Origin: CTSoil-075 sp964292325
GTDB taxonomy: Bacteria > Bacillota > Negativicutes > DSM-13327
Direction: 5' to 3'
Assembly (NCBI GenBank): GCA_964292325.1
Contig: CAXYVG010000007.1
Coordinates: 1-60,274, forward strand
DNA: 60,274 bases
Under the pieces are notes generated by a model that saw nothing but the letters and a program-made list of their open reading frames with translations, was not told the DNA's origin and did not search any database. Shown here in pieces: positions 16,304 through 26,118 of this stretch; the stretch's first letter is position 1, and each line of letters opens with the position of its first letter. The position numbers were made by a program, and so were the translations under genes.

Positions 16304-18106
16304 CTACTTTCCAATTTGCCGAAAAAAATCATATACCGCCTGAGCCGCTGGCATCGTCATACTTGGCACAGCTGCCAATTCTTCTACCGTAGCCGCTTTT
16401 ATTTTCGCTAGCGTACCAAAGGCATCCCATAATGCTTTACGTCTTCTAGCACCAATACCCGCTACATGATCCAAAATGGATGCCATATTGCGTTTAGAAC
16501 GAAGTTTACGATGATAGGTAATCGCAAAACGATGAGCCTCGTCACGGATCCGTTGAATTAAATACAAAGCCTGAGAATGGCGAGGTAAAATAAGCGGTTC
16601 GCTATCACCTTCGCGGAAAATATGCTCAAATTCTTTCGCAAGACCAATTACAGGTACATCAGTTAAACCTGAGCCACGAATAATCTGAAGAGCCGAACTC
16701 AGTTGCCCCTTACCACCATCAATAATAATCAGATCGGGTATCGGTTGGCTAGCATCAGCATACCGTCTACCTACCACCTCTTGCATCGATTTAAAATCAT
16801 CCGGTTTCCCTTCAACCGTTTGCAATTTATAGCGTCGATAATCCTCTTTTTTCGGCATTCCACCATCAAATACTACCATCGACGCTACCGTTTCCGCCCC
16901 TTGAATATGTGAAATATCAAAGCACTCCATCCGTTCAGGAACAACTGCAAGCTCTAAATATCGCCCTAAATCAGCTATGGCTTCCAACGTCTGCGCTGAA
17001 TGGGCTTTTATTTTTGCCTCCTGTTCACTAAGGACAATCGCTGCATTATCACCCGCCATCCTCACAATTTCTTTTTTCGTACCTCGTTTAGGAACTTCGA
17101 CTGCCACGCGACTACCTTTTAATTGGCTTAACCAGTCAGCGAGCAGTTCTTGTTCATTGATAGTGAATGGCAACAATACTTCTTTTGGTACAAAAGAAGC
17201 TTGATTATAATATTGTTTTATAAATGCAGTTAATACCGCATCATCATCTTCCTGTTCGCTGCCTGCTAGTAGGAAGTGATCTCGTCCTACCATATTACCA
17301 CTTCGAATAAAAAACACCTGGGCGCAAGTCCCTAAAGCCGACCGAGCCAGACCAATGACATCCTGATCCCCTGCACCTGTGACAATATTTTGCTTGCGCC
17401 TTACTTGTTCAACGGCTGCCAATTGATCCCGTAGTTTTGCTGCTAACTCAAATTCCAAATTTTCAGCTGCTACTTCCATACGTTTCTTCAAACTTCGTAT
17501 GACAGTATCACTACGCCCCTCAAGTAGCAAGCACACCTCTTTAATCATCCCCTGATACACAGCAGAATCAACCATCGATGCACAAGGAGCTAAACAACGT
17601 TTAATATGATATTCAAGGCAAGGACGACGAGCCGTCAGCGTACGGCAACTACGCAGTGGAAATAATTTACGCATTAATTGAATAACTTCATGTACCGATC
17701 CAGCATTCGTATAGGGACCAAAATAACGTGCCCCATCTTTTTGCACTCTACGAGTCACATATAAACGAGGAAACTCTTCCTGGGCAGTCACTTTAATATA
17801 CGGATAGGTCTTATCATCGCGTAAACTAATATTATATTTAGGGCGATGTTTTTTTATTAAATTACACTCCAAAATTAGTGCTTCAATCTCAGAACTAGTC
17901 ACAATATATTCTAAATCAGCAATTCGAGCTACCATCGCCTGTACTTTTGCCGAATGATTCCGGCTAGATTGAAAATAAGACCGTACTCGGTTGGTAAGCA
18001 AAACGGCTTTTCCAACATAAATAATACGTCCCTGATCATCCTTCATCAAATATACCCCTGGTTTATCTGGCAAATTTTTGAGCTTTTGGTTTAATTCACT
18101 ATCCAT
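16304..18106 (-). CDS. uvrC: Excinuclease ABC subunit C
   Basis: 600 residues. GIY-YIG nuclease domain at the N-terminus (PGVYLMKDDQGRIIYVGKA), UvrB-binding UVR motif (LAAKLRDQLAAVEQ, about 215-230), central RNase H-like domain (FDISHIQG, IDGGKGQL) and a C-terminal helix-hairpin-helix (LDHVAGIGARRRKALWDAFG). It makes both incisions in nucleotide excision repair with UvrA and UvrB, whose genes are nearby at 19.8-24.7 kb but in a separate transcript. Confidence 0.97.
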   Translation of the reverse strand: MDSELNQKLKNLPDKPGVYLMKDDQGRIIYVGKAVLLTNRVRSYFQSSRNHSAKVQAMVARIADLEYIVTSSEIEALILECNLIKKHRPKYNISLRDDKTYPYIKVTAQEEFPRLYVTRRVQKDGARYFGPYTNAGSVHEVIQLMRKLFPLRSCRTLTARRPCLEYHIKRCLAPCASMVDSAVYQGMIKEVCLLLEGRSDTVIRSLKKRMEVAAENLEFELAAKLRDQLAAVEQVRRKQNIVTGAGDQDVIGLARSALGTCAQVFFIRSGNMVGRDHFLLAGSEQEDDDAVLTAFIKQYYNQASFVPKEVLLPFTINEQELLADWLSQLKGSRVAVEVPKRGTKKEIVRMAGDNAAIVLSEQEAKIKAHSAQTLEAIADLGRYLELAVVPERMECFDISHIQGAETVASMVVFDGGMPKKEDYRRYKLQTVEGKPDDFKSMQEVVGRRYADASQPIPDLIIIDGGKGQLSSALQIIRGSGLTDVPVIGLAKEFEHIFREGDSEPLILPRHSQALYLIQRIRDEAHRFAITYHRKLRSKRNMASILDHVAGIGARRRKALWDAFGTLAKIKAATVEELAAVPSMTMPAAQAVYDFFRQIGK

Positions 18107-18269
18107 ATTTTATCACTCCTCCCGTTTGAGAAAAAAATCACATTGCCAAATTACAAATTTCGTGCGATAATCAAGATGTACTTTTAGTAGTAGATAATAA
18201 CTTTTTTATATGATGTTCATATCAAATGCGAATATCAAACAAGTTCAATGTATACATTGCGATTTTTTA

Positions 18270-18298
18270 TTGTAGACTTAAATCTTATATACTATAAT
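18270..18298 (+). promoter_or_regulatory. Promoter of biotin carboxylase gene
   Basis: TTGTAG (18270-18275), 17 bases, TATAAT (18293-18298), 57 bases before the start codon. Confidence 0.75.
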
Positions 18299-18355
18299 AA
18301 GTCTCATTAATGATTTGAATTGCATAAAAACAATTAACGTAGGAGGTCTATACCA

Positions 18356-19738
18356 ATGTTCAAAAGACTATTAATCGCTAACCGTGGTGAAATTGCGATT
18401 CGAATTATTCGTGCTTGTCAAGAGCTCGGTGTCGAAACAGTTGCCGTCTATTCCGATGTGGATGTTGATTCTCTGCATGTAAAATTAGCTGACTATTCTT
18501 ATCATATCGGTCCTGCTGATGCTGCGAAAAGTTATTTAAATATGGATGCTATCATCCTTGCTGCTAAAGCGACCAAAGCAGAAGCCATTCATCCTGGTTA
18601 TGGATTTTTATCAGAAAATGCTGATTTTGCTGAAAAAGTAACGAACGCAGGCTTAGTCTTTGTTGGTCCTAGTGCTGAAATTATTCGCCAAGTCGGTGAT
18701 AAAGATGCGGCTCGCGCAGCAATGCAGGCGGCAGGCCTACCAATGACTGCAGGTAGCCCACCCATTACTAGCAATGATAACGCTTACCAACTAGCTGAAG
18801 AAATTGGTTATCCTGTTATCTTAAAACCAGTCTCTGGCGGTGGCGGTAAATCCATGTTTGTTGCAAACGATAAAGACGGATTAACAAGCGCTTTAAACAA
18901 AGTAGATGTAACACATAGCGCTTTTTATTTAGAAACATATATCTCAGAAGCACGGCATATTGAAGTACAAATTATGGCTGATAATTACGGCAATATTCTA
19001 CATCTAGGAGAACGCGAGTGTTCATTACAACGCCGCAACCAGAAAATTCTTGAAGAATCTCCTTCCAGTGTTTTAACCCCTGAAATGCGTGAAAAAGTAG
19101 GTGCTATGGCAATTCGTGCTGCCAAAAGTATTTTCTATACAAATGTAGGTACCGTAGAATTCTTGCTTGATGTAAAAACTGGAAATTTCTACTTTATGGA
19201 AATCAACCCTCGCATTCAGGTAGAACATGCAGTTACCGAAATGATTTCTGGTGTTGATTTAGTAAGACGCCAACTCCGAATTGCTGCTGGTGATCCGCTT
19301 AATAAAAAACAAATGGATATTGCATTTATCGGTCATGCGATTGAATGCCGCATTAACGCAGAAGATCCTGATATGAGCTTTCGTCCTTCCCCTGGTCTGA
19401 TTGAATTTTATCATGAGCCAGGCGGCCCTCGTGTGAGAGTAGACAGTGGCGTATGCTCTGGTGAAACCGTACAGGCATACTATGATCCAATGATTGCGAA
19501 AGTCATTGCTCATGGTCGAACTCGTGGTGATGCGATTAAAATTATGCGTAGAGCGTTAGCTGAATTCCGCGTTTCTGGTATCAAAACCAATATCAGTTTC
19601 CATCAACAAATACTCAATAATTCACATTTCTGTAGTGGCAATATTGATACGCAATTTATCCACAAAAGAATGCTGCCTTCTATAGAAGAATGTGAACTCG
19701 ATAAAGCAGACAAAAAACATTATAATTCACAAGCGTAG
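18356..19738 (+). CDS. Biotin carboxylase (AccC/PycA-like), orphan
   Basis: 460 residues: LIANRGEIAIRIIRACQELG at the N-terminus, HPGYGFLSENA, the ATP-grasp glycine loop written SGGGGKSM (most family members have GGGGRGM), GERECSLQRRNQKI and MEINPRIQVEH. It carboxylates biotin on a carrier protein using ATP and bicarbonate. No carrier or carboxyltransferase gene is adjacent, so it could serve acetyl-CoA carboxylase or a two-subunit pyruvate carboxylase. AGGAGG lies 9 bases before ATG 18356. Own promoter and terminator. Confidence 0.9.
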   Translation: MFKRLLIANRGEIAIRIIRACQELGVETVAVYSDVDVDSLHVKLADYSYHIGPADAAKSYLNMDAIILAAKATKAEAIHPGYGFLSENADFAEKVTNAGLVFVGPSAEIIRQVGDKDAARAAMQAAGLPMTAGSPPITSNDNAYQLAEEIGYPVILKPVSGGGGKSMFVANDKDGLTSALNKVDVTHSAFYLETYISEARHIEVQIMADNYGNILHLGERECSLQRRNQKILEESPSSVLTPEMREKVGAMAIRAAKSIFYTNVGTVEFLLDVKTGNFYFMEINPRIQVEHAVTEMISGVDLVRRQLRIAAGDPLNKKQMDIAFIGHAIECRINAEDPDMSFRPSPGLIEFYHEPGGPRVRVDSGVCSGETVQAYYDPMIAKVIAHGRTRGDAIKIMRRALAEFRVSGIKTNISFHQQILNNSHFCSGNIDTQFIHKRMLPSIEECELDKADKKHYNSQA

Positions 19739-19763
19739 GCCTAAGGGCCTACGCCCTTTTTTT
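19733..19763 (+). terminator. Terminator of biotin carboxylase gene
   Basis: A 9-bp GC-rich stem GCGTAGGCC/GGCCTACGC (19733-19741 with 19746-19754) overlapping the stop codon, followed by TTTTTTT. Confidence 0.92.
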
Positions 19764-22602
19764 ACTCTCTTATCCCACGCTTTAGTATCGGCGCTAGATA
19801 TTGACCGGTATAAGATGCCGGTGTATTCGCTACCTCTTCAGGAGTTCCCTTGGCAATAATGGTTCCGCCTCGATGACCACCCTCTGGTCCCAAATCAATC
19901 ACATAGTCCGCCGTCTTAATAACATCTAGATTATGCTCAATGACGACCACTGTATCTCCACCATCTACCAAACGTTGCAATACAATCAATAAGTTATGAA
20001 TATCAGCAGTATGCAGCCCTGTCGTCGGTTCATCTAATATATAAATCGTTTTCCCTGTACTGCGCTTTGCAAGTTCCGTAGCCAGTTTAACCCTCTGTGC
20101 CTCGCCCCCTGACAAGGTAGTAGCAGGCTGTCCAAGCTTAATATAACCTAGCCCCACATCATGCAATATCTGTAGTTTTCGTTGTATTTTAGGGATATTC
20201 TGGAAAAACTCCAATGCCTCATCAATGACCATATTCAAAACCCCAGCAATGCTCTTGCCTTTATAATGAACTTCCAGCGTCTCTCGATTGTAGCGATCTC
20301 CTTTACATACTTCACAAGGCACATAGACATCCGGTAAAAAATGCATCTCGATTTTGATAATACCATCACCACGACAAGCCTCACATCGACCGCCCTTTAC
20401 ATTAAAGCTAAAACGACCTGGCTTATAGCCTCTCATTTTCGCTTCATTGGTTTGACTAAACACTTCCCGAATGACATCAAATAAGCCCGTATAAGTAGCA
20501 GGATTGGACCTTGGCGTACGCCCAATCGGCGACTGGTCAATCTCAATAATCTTATCAATATGTTCTGCTCCACGCATATCAGCATGGGCACCAGGGCGCA
20601 TCCGCGATCCGCGATAGATTCGGCTAGCTAGCCCCTTATATAGTATCTCATTGACCAATGTGCTTTTACCCGAACCCGATACACCCGTTACTGCTGTGAA
20701 TAAACCAAGCGGGAAACCAACTGTAATTTTTTTTAAGTTATTTTCCTTCGCTTCTATTACTTCTAACCATTTACCATTTGGCACACGCCGTGTAAGCGGT
20801 ACTGGAATATACCGAACCCCATTTAAGTATTGTCCAGTAATGGATGCACTACAAGCCTTAATATCATCGACAGTGCCTTGCGCAACGACTTGTCCTCCAT
20901 GAACCCCCGCTTTAGGACCAATATCAATAATATGATCTGCTGTATACATAGTATCTTCATCATGCTCTACAACCAGTAACGTATTACCTACATCTCGTAA
21001 ATGTTTCAAAGTGTCAAGAAGACGATTATTATCCCTTTGATGTAGCCCAATACTTGGCTCATCGAGAATATATAACACACCAACCAAACCCGAACCAATC
21101 TGCGTAGCCAAACGAATCCGCTGCGCTTCGCCTCCTGACAAAGTACCTGCCGCTCGGTCTAACGTTAAATAGTCAAGACCTACATTTAGCAAAAACCCTA
21201 AACGTGCATGGATTTCTTTTAAAATCTGTTGCGCAATGGTTTTTTCTCTCTGAGTAAGCTCTAATGCACTAAAAAACTCCTGGCACTCGGCAATTGTAAG
21301 CCTCGTCACCTCATAAATGTTTTTCCCACCAACCTGTATCGCTAACGTCTCAGGCTTTAATCTAGCACCTTTACAAGTAGTACAAGGTTTTGATGTCATG
21401 TAGTCTTCAATATCTTCTCGTGACCACTCCGAAACCGTTTCCTTATATCTGCGATTTAGCAAAGGAATTACGCCCTCAAAAACCGCATGGTATGTTTTAT
21501 CTTCACCATACATATTTTCATAACTAAACGTAAACTGCTGCTCACCCGATCCATTCTTAACTATATGTTGTACCTCAACCGATAAACTATCCCAAGTATT
21601 ACTCAGAGAATAGCCATAGTGCTCCAACATAGCATCTAGTTGACACATAAAATAAGAATTAATATTTTTACTAAGAGGAGCAATCGCACCATCACTAAAC
21701 GTTTTACTACCATCAGGAATAATCAATGACTCATCAATTTCCATATTATTCCCAAGACCCGTACAATCCGGGCAAGCACCAAACGGACTATTAAAAGAAA
21801 ATATCCGTGGCGCAATTTCCGGTAATCCAATGCCGCAAGCAATACAAGCAAAGTTCTGACTAAAAACAAGCTCCTGATCACCAACAACATCAACCGTAAC
21901 AACACCAGCCCCTAAATGAAGTGCTGCCTCTAACGATTCCGCCAACCGTTGACTAATTCCCTCGCGATTGACTAACCGATCCACTACCACTTCAATCGTA
22001 TGCTTTTTATTCTTTTCCAGCTGAATCTCATCACTAAGCTCACGAATCTCACCATCAATCCGCACCCGTACATAACCATTCTTCCGAATATCCTCTAATA
22101 CCTTGTGGTGCTCCCCTTTTTTCCCGCGCACCACGCCAGCCATTAATATCAGCTTTGCCCCATCCGGCAATGCAAGCAATTGATCCACCATCTGCTGCAC
22201 CGTCTGCTGACTAATAGCCTGTCCACATTTAGGGCAATGAGGTCTACCCGCCCTAGCAAATATCAAACGCAAATAATCATAAATCTCTGTCACCGTTCCT
22301 ACCGTTGAACGCGGATTGCGACTCGTCGTTTTCTGATCAATCGAAATCGCTGGTGATAACCCCTCAATATAATCAACATCTGGTTTATCCATCTGCCCCA
22401 AAAACTGACGAGCATACGACGACAAAGACTCCACATATCGCCTCTGCCCTTCCGCATAAATCGTATCAAAAGCCAGCGACGACTTCCCCGATCCACTCAG
22501 CCCCGTAATCACCACCAACTGATTGCGGGGTATTTCAATATCAATATTCTTCAAATTATGTTGCCTAGCACCCTTAATAATAATTTTTTCTTTCACTAGC
22601 AT
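19762..22602 (-). CDS. uvrA: Excinuclease ABC subunit A
   Basis: 946 residues with the two ABC modules of UvrA: first Walker A GLSGSGKSSLAFDT, zinc-binding CPKCG region and second zinc module CEACRGDG/CEVCKGDR; signatures LSGGEAQRIRLA and LSGGEAQRVKLA; Walker B LYILDEPSIGLH and IYILDEPTTGLH. It recognises DNA damage as a dimer and loads UvrB. The ATG lies inside the end of uvrB (overlap 7 bases), so the two are translated from one transcript. Confidence 0.98.
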   Translation of the reverse strand: MLVKEKIIIKGARQHNLKNIDIEIPRNQLVVITGLSGSGKSSLAFDTIYAEGQRRYVESLSSYARQFLGQMDKPDVDYIEGLSPAISIDQKTTSRNPRSTVGTVTEIYDYLRLIFARAGRPHCPKCGQAISQQTVQQMVDQLLALPDGAKLILMAGVVRGKKGEHHKVLEDIRKNGYVRVRIDGEIRELSDEIQLEKNKKHTIEVVVDRLVNREGISQRLAESLEAALHLGAGVVTVDVVGDQELVFSQNFACIACGIGLPEIAPRIFSFNSPFGACPDCTGLGNNMEIDESLIIPDGSKTFSDGAIAPLSKNINSYFMCQLDAMLEHYGYSLSNTWDSLSVEVQHIVKNGSGEQQFTFSYENMYGEDKTYHAVFEGVIPLLNRRYKETVSEWSREDIEDYMTSKPCTTCKGARLKPETLAIQVGGKNIYEVTRLTIAECQEFFSALELTQREKTIAQQILKEIHARLGFLLNVGLDYLTLDRAAGTLSGGEAQRIRLATQIGSGLVGVLYILDEPSIGLHQRDNNRLLDTLKHLRDVGNTLLVVEHDEDTMYTADHIIDIGPKAGVHGGQVVAQGTVDDIKACSASITGQYLNGVRYIPVPLTRRVPNGKWLEVIEAKENNLKKITVGFPLGLFTAVTGVSGSGKSTLVNEILYKGLASRIYRGSRMRPGAHADMRGAEHIDKIIEIDQSPIGRTPRSNPATYTGLFDVIREVFSQTNEAKMRGYKPGRFSFNVKGGRCEACRGDGIIKIEMHFLPDVYVPCEVCKGDRYNRETLEVHYKGKSIAGVLNMVIDEALEFFQNIPKIQRKLQILHDVGLGYIKLGQPATTLSGGEAQRVKLATELAKRSTGKTIYILDEPTTGLHTADIHNLLIVLQRLVDGGDTVVVIEHNLDVIKTADYVIDLGPEGGHRGGTIIAKGTPEEVANTPASYTGQYLAPILKRGIRE

Positions 22603-24665
22603 AATTCCTTTCGCTGCGTTCTCTTCTTCTTGGCTACAGGCTTACTACTGCCAACTCGCCCCTTTAGCTCCACAATCATATCCCGAAGCTCAGCCGCCCG
22701 CTCAAATTGCAATTGCTTAGAAGCCACACGCATTTCTTTTTCTAAGCTCCCAATCATATCGATCAGCTCTTCCGACTTCAAATGCGAAATACGATCGACT
22801 TTATACTCCTGCGGCGCTTCTGCAACCTTCGTCGTCTCAATCAAATCCTTTACGCGTTTTTGAATCGTCATCGGTGTAATACCATGCTCAACATTATAAG
22901 CCTTCTGTATATCACGACGACGGTTAGTTTCATCAATCGCCCGTTTCATCGATTGAGTGATTACATCTGCATACATAATAACAATCCCATTGACATTCCG
23001 GGCTGCCCGCCCAATCGTCTGTATTAACGATGTATCAGATCGCAAAAAACCTTCCTTATCCGCATCAAGAATCGCAACCAATGTAACTTCAGGTAAATCT
23101 AAACCTTCCCTAAGCAAATTAATACCAACCAAAACATCAAAAACGCCAGCTCTCAGATCCCGAATAATTTCACTTCGCTCAATCGTCGGAATATCAGAAT
23201 GCAAATACCGCACCTTTATTCCTAATTCCTTAAGAAAATCGGTAAGATTCTCAGCCATTTTCTTCGTTAACGTCGTCACCAATGTCCGTCCATGATCAGC
23301 TACTCGTATTTTAATCTCACCCAATAAATCATCCATCTGCCCAGCAATCGGTCGTACTTCAATTTCAGGATCAATTAGACCTGTAGGACGAATTACCTGC
23401 TGAACTACCTGACTAGCCTCTTCTAGCTCATACGGACTAGGTGTGGCAGATACATAGATAATCTGGTTAATACGTTCATTAAACTCAGCAAAAGTAAGCG
23501 GACGATTATCATAGGCTGACGGCAGGCGAAAACCGTTTTCTACCAAAGCAGACTTACGCGCTTTATCACCAGCATACATCGCTCTAATTTGTGGCAGCAT
23601 GACATGAGACTCGTCCACTACAATCAGAAAATCATCAGGAAAATAATCAATCAACGTATATGGTGATTCACCGCTATTTCTCCCCGTAAGATGACGTGAA
23701 TAATTTTCAATTCCTGAACAATATCCAACCTCTTGCATCATCTCCAAATCATACTTCGTCCGTTGCTCAAGACGCTGCGCCTCTACTAATTTCCCATTTG
23801 CCTTAAAATAATCTACTTGCTTGGTTAATTCATCCTCAATATCACTAGCAGCGCGAAGCAGATTCTCTCTTGTCGTAACATAGTGAGAAGCAGGGTAGAT
23901 CGCAATGTGTTTCCGTTCTCCCATCACTTCTCCTGTCAACGTATCAATCTCTAGAATTCGTTCAATTTCATCGCCAAATAGCTCTACCCTTATGGCTCGC
24001 TCGCCATAAGCAGCTGGAAAAATTTCGACTACATCTCCTCGCACTCGAAACTTCCCCCTAACAAAATTAATATCATTTCGTTCATACTGAATATCAATCA
24101 ATTTGCGCAAAATCTCATTTCGATCCTTGACTTGTCCCTGCCGCAATGATAGCACCAATCCATGATATTCATCCGGAGAACCCAGTCCATATATACAAGA
24201 TACACTTGCGACAATAATAACATCGCGACGCTCAAATAGGGCACTCGTTGCCGAATGGCGAAGTTTATCAATTTCATCATTAATTGATGCATCTTTTTCA
24301 ATAAAGGTATCCGTATGAGCAATATATGCTTCCGGCTGATAATAATCATAGTAACTGACAAAATACTCGACAGCATTGTCCGGGAAGAACTCTTTAAACT
24401 CACTCGCTAATTGCGCTGCTAGTGTTTTATTATGAGCAATCACCAACGTTGGTTTTTGAACTTTTTCAATTAATTTAGCAATCGTAAATGTCTTGCCTGT
24501 GCCAGTGGCCCCAAGTAAGACCTGAGATCGATCACCATTTCGTATTCCACATTCTAGCTCACTAATTGCACTTGGTTGGTCACCAGTCGGTACAAAAGGT
24601 GCCTTTACCTGAAACGGTATGCCTCCTTCTTTATATACAGTTGTCAACTTTGGTACAGTCGCCAT
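22596..24665 (-). CDS. uvrB: Excinuclease ABC subunit B
   Basis: 689 residues from ATG 24665; an in-frame GTG at 24677 is the alternative. Helicase motif I LGATGTGKTFT, the beta-hairpin region YYDYYQPEAY, motif II VVDESH, motif VI QTIGRAARN and a C-terminal UVR motif that binds UvrC (LEKEMRVASKQLQFERAAELRD). It verifies damage and positions UvrC. The promoter region carries an SOS box. Confidence 0.98.
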   Translation of the reverse strand: MATVPKLTTVYKEGGIPFQVKAPFVPTGDQPSAISELECGIRNGDRSQVLLGATGTGKTFTIAKLIEKVQKPTLVIAHNKTLAAQLASEFKEFFPDNAVEYFVSYYDYYQPEAYIAHTDTFIEKDASINDEIDKLRHSATSALFERRDVIIVASVSCIYGLGSPDEYHGLVLSLRQGQVKDRNEILRKLIDIQYERNDINFVRGKFRVRGDVVEIFPAAYGERAIRVELFGDEIERILEIDTLTGEVMGERKHIAIYPASHYVTTRENLLRAASDIEDELTKQVDYFKANGKLVEAQRLEQRTKYDLEMMQEVGYCSGIENYSRHLTGRNSGESPYTLIDYFPDDFLIVVDESHVMLPQIRAMYAGDKARKSALVENGFRLPSAYDNRPLTFAEFNERINQIIYVSATPSPYELEEASQVVQQVIRPTGLIDPEIEVRPIAGQMDDLLGEIKIRVADHGRTLVTTLTKKMAENLTDFLKELGIKVRYLHSDIPTIERSEIIRDLRAGVFDVLVGINLLREGLDLPEVTLVAILDADKEGFLRSDTSLIQTIGRAARNVNGIVIMYADVITQSMKRAIDETNRRRDIQKAYNVEHGITPMTIQKRVKDLIETTKVAEAPQEYKVDRISHLKSEELIDMIGSLEKEMRVASKQLQFERAAELRDMIVELKGRVGSSKPVAKKKRTQRKELC

Positions 24666-24710
24666 CCATATCACCACTCTTTGTTAAATATTCATTATTA
24701 ATTAGAAATA

Positions 24711-24749
24711 ATTATATCATATTTCACTGGTAGAGGAAACATACGTACG
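24711..24749 (-). promoter_or_regulatory. uvrBA promoter with LexA (SOS) box
   Basis: Minus strand 24749-24736 reads CGTACGTATGTTTC, one mismatch from the Bacillus/Clostridium LexA box CGAACRNRYGTTYC. It overlaps the weak -35 (TTTCCT). The -10 is TATAAT at 24716-24711 in an extended TGA-TATAAT context with 17-base spacing. Confidence 0.75.
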
Positions 24750-24763
24750 CTTTAAAATTTTGT

Positions 24764-24792
24764 AAAAAGCGACGAAGCCAAAAGCCCGCCGC
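24764..24792 (-). terminator. Terminator of the ftsE-ftsX-M23-ctpA transcript
   Basis: A 6-bp GC-rich stem (24769-24774 with 24787-24792), followed on the minus strand by TTTTTAC. Confidence 0.7.
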
Positions 24793-24803
24793 CCCAAAAA
24801 CTC

Positions 24804-25955
24804 TTATTTACTTATCTTTTCTTTTACAATCTCAACTGCCTTGTCAAGCTGTACATCACGTACTGCACCCTTTTCCATTTCTATTTTTACATCCGGTTCA
24901 ATACCAACGCCATTAATAGAACGATCATTTGGCGTTAAATACTTGGCAATCGTCAGTTTAATCGCACCACCATCCAATCGGATTACCGTCTGTACAGAAC
25001 CTTTCCCGTATGTTTTCGTACCAACAAGCATACCAACTCCAGTATCTTGAATGGCTCCTGATACAATTTCTGACGCACTGGCACTGCCACCATTCACAAG
25101 AACTGTTACTGGGTATTTGACCGCTTCTAGGTTAGAAGAATGTACTTCTCGATGTCCATCTCGGGTTACTACCGATACAACAGGACCTTTGGGTACCAAT
25201 AGACTGGCGACTTTCACACTTTCTTCTAGCAAGCCACCGGGATTATCTCTAAGATCTAAAACAATGGCTTTCATACCCTCTTTTTCTAATTCTTTATATT
25301 TCTGAATAAAATCACTACCGGTATTTTCATTGAACATAGAAATACGAATATAACCAATCTGATCTGGCAGCATTTTCCCTGCTACCGTTTTAATCTGAAT
25401 GTTAGAACGAGTTAATGCATACTCCTTCAAAGGTTCACTACCACGACGAATCGTTAAGGTGACCGTTGACCCTTCCGGCCCACGGATTTTACTGACCGCT
25501 TCATCAAGGGCCATATCCTTACTATCATTTCCATCAATTTTAATGATTTGGTCACCACTTTTGATTCCCGCTTTTTCACCTGGTGTACCTTCAATCGGTG
25601 ACACCACCGTCAACATTTTATCTTTCACACCAATTACAATCCCTACACCACCAAAAGAGCCTTCCGTTTCAATCATGAATTCCTTATACGTTTTGGCATC
25701 CATATAAATAGAGTGGGGATCGCCCAAGGAACTAACCATTCCTTTTACGGCGCCCGCTATCAGCGTTTCCATTGCAACTGGTTCCACATACCGCGCTTTC
25801 ACAATTTCTAGTGCTCGGAAAAATTTCAATGAACTGATTACTTCTGCATTATTCCCATTTAAAAGATAAATAAACCCACTAACGGTTGCAGTAAATGTAA
25901 ATAGCACCAATAAAATAGCACCGATAATAATTTTACGACGACTCAATACACACAC
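24804..25955 (-). CDS. S41 carboxy-terminal processing protease (CtpA-like) with PDZ domain
   Basis: 383 residues: N-terminal membrane anchor (about 9-32), PDZ domain (about 95-180, GGVGIVIGVKDKMLTVVSPIEGTPGEKAGIKSGD) and a tail-specific protease domain with the catalytic Ser in GGSASASEIVSGA and Lys in GTKTYGKGSVQ. It acts outside the cytoplasmic membrane. Last in a cell-division-linked operon (ftsE, ftsX, M23 factor), where CtpA-type proteases often tune hydrolase activity. The start may be GTG 25955 or a nearby TTG. Confidence 0.92.
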   Translation of the reverse strand: MCVLSRRKIIIGAILLVLFTFTATVSGFIYLLNGNNAEVISSLKFFRALEIVKARYVEPVAMETLIAGAVKGMVSSLGDPHSIYMDAKTYKEFMIETEGSFGGVGIVIGVKDKMLTVVSPIEGTPGEKAGIKSGDQIIKIDGNDSKDMALDEAVSKIRGPEGSTVTLTIRRGSEPLKEYALTRSNIQIKTVAGKMLPDQIGYIRISMFNENTGSDFIQKYKELEKEGMKAIVLDLRDNPGGLLEESVKVASLLVPKGPVVSVVTRDGHREVHSSNLEAVKYPVTVLVNGGSASASEIVSGAIQDTGVGMLVGTKTYGKGSVQTVIRLDGGAIKLTIAKYLTPNDRSINGVGIEPDVKIEMEKGAVRDVQLDKAVEIVKEKISK

Positions 25956-26118
25956 CCCAATTCGAAGATCGTAGCTCCATGCCCGAAACCCTCGATAATA
26001 TAATACCTGATAATATCGTTACATGATCGATCTGCATAACTAACTATATGTAAAAGCTCCATAAAATATTCTATAAGTCGTAAGGGCACCCAAAAAGGGT
26101 ACCCTTCGTGCCATCATA

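Noticed and set aside
26080..26105. AAGGGCACC/GGGTACCCTT hairpin after the M23 gene as a terminator
   Set aside because: No T-run on the minus strand, and the ctpA gene continues in the same direction; probably just an intercistronic hairpin.
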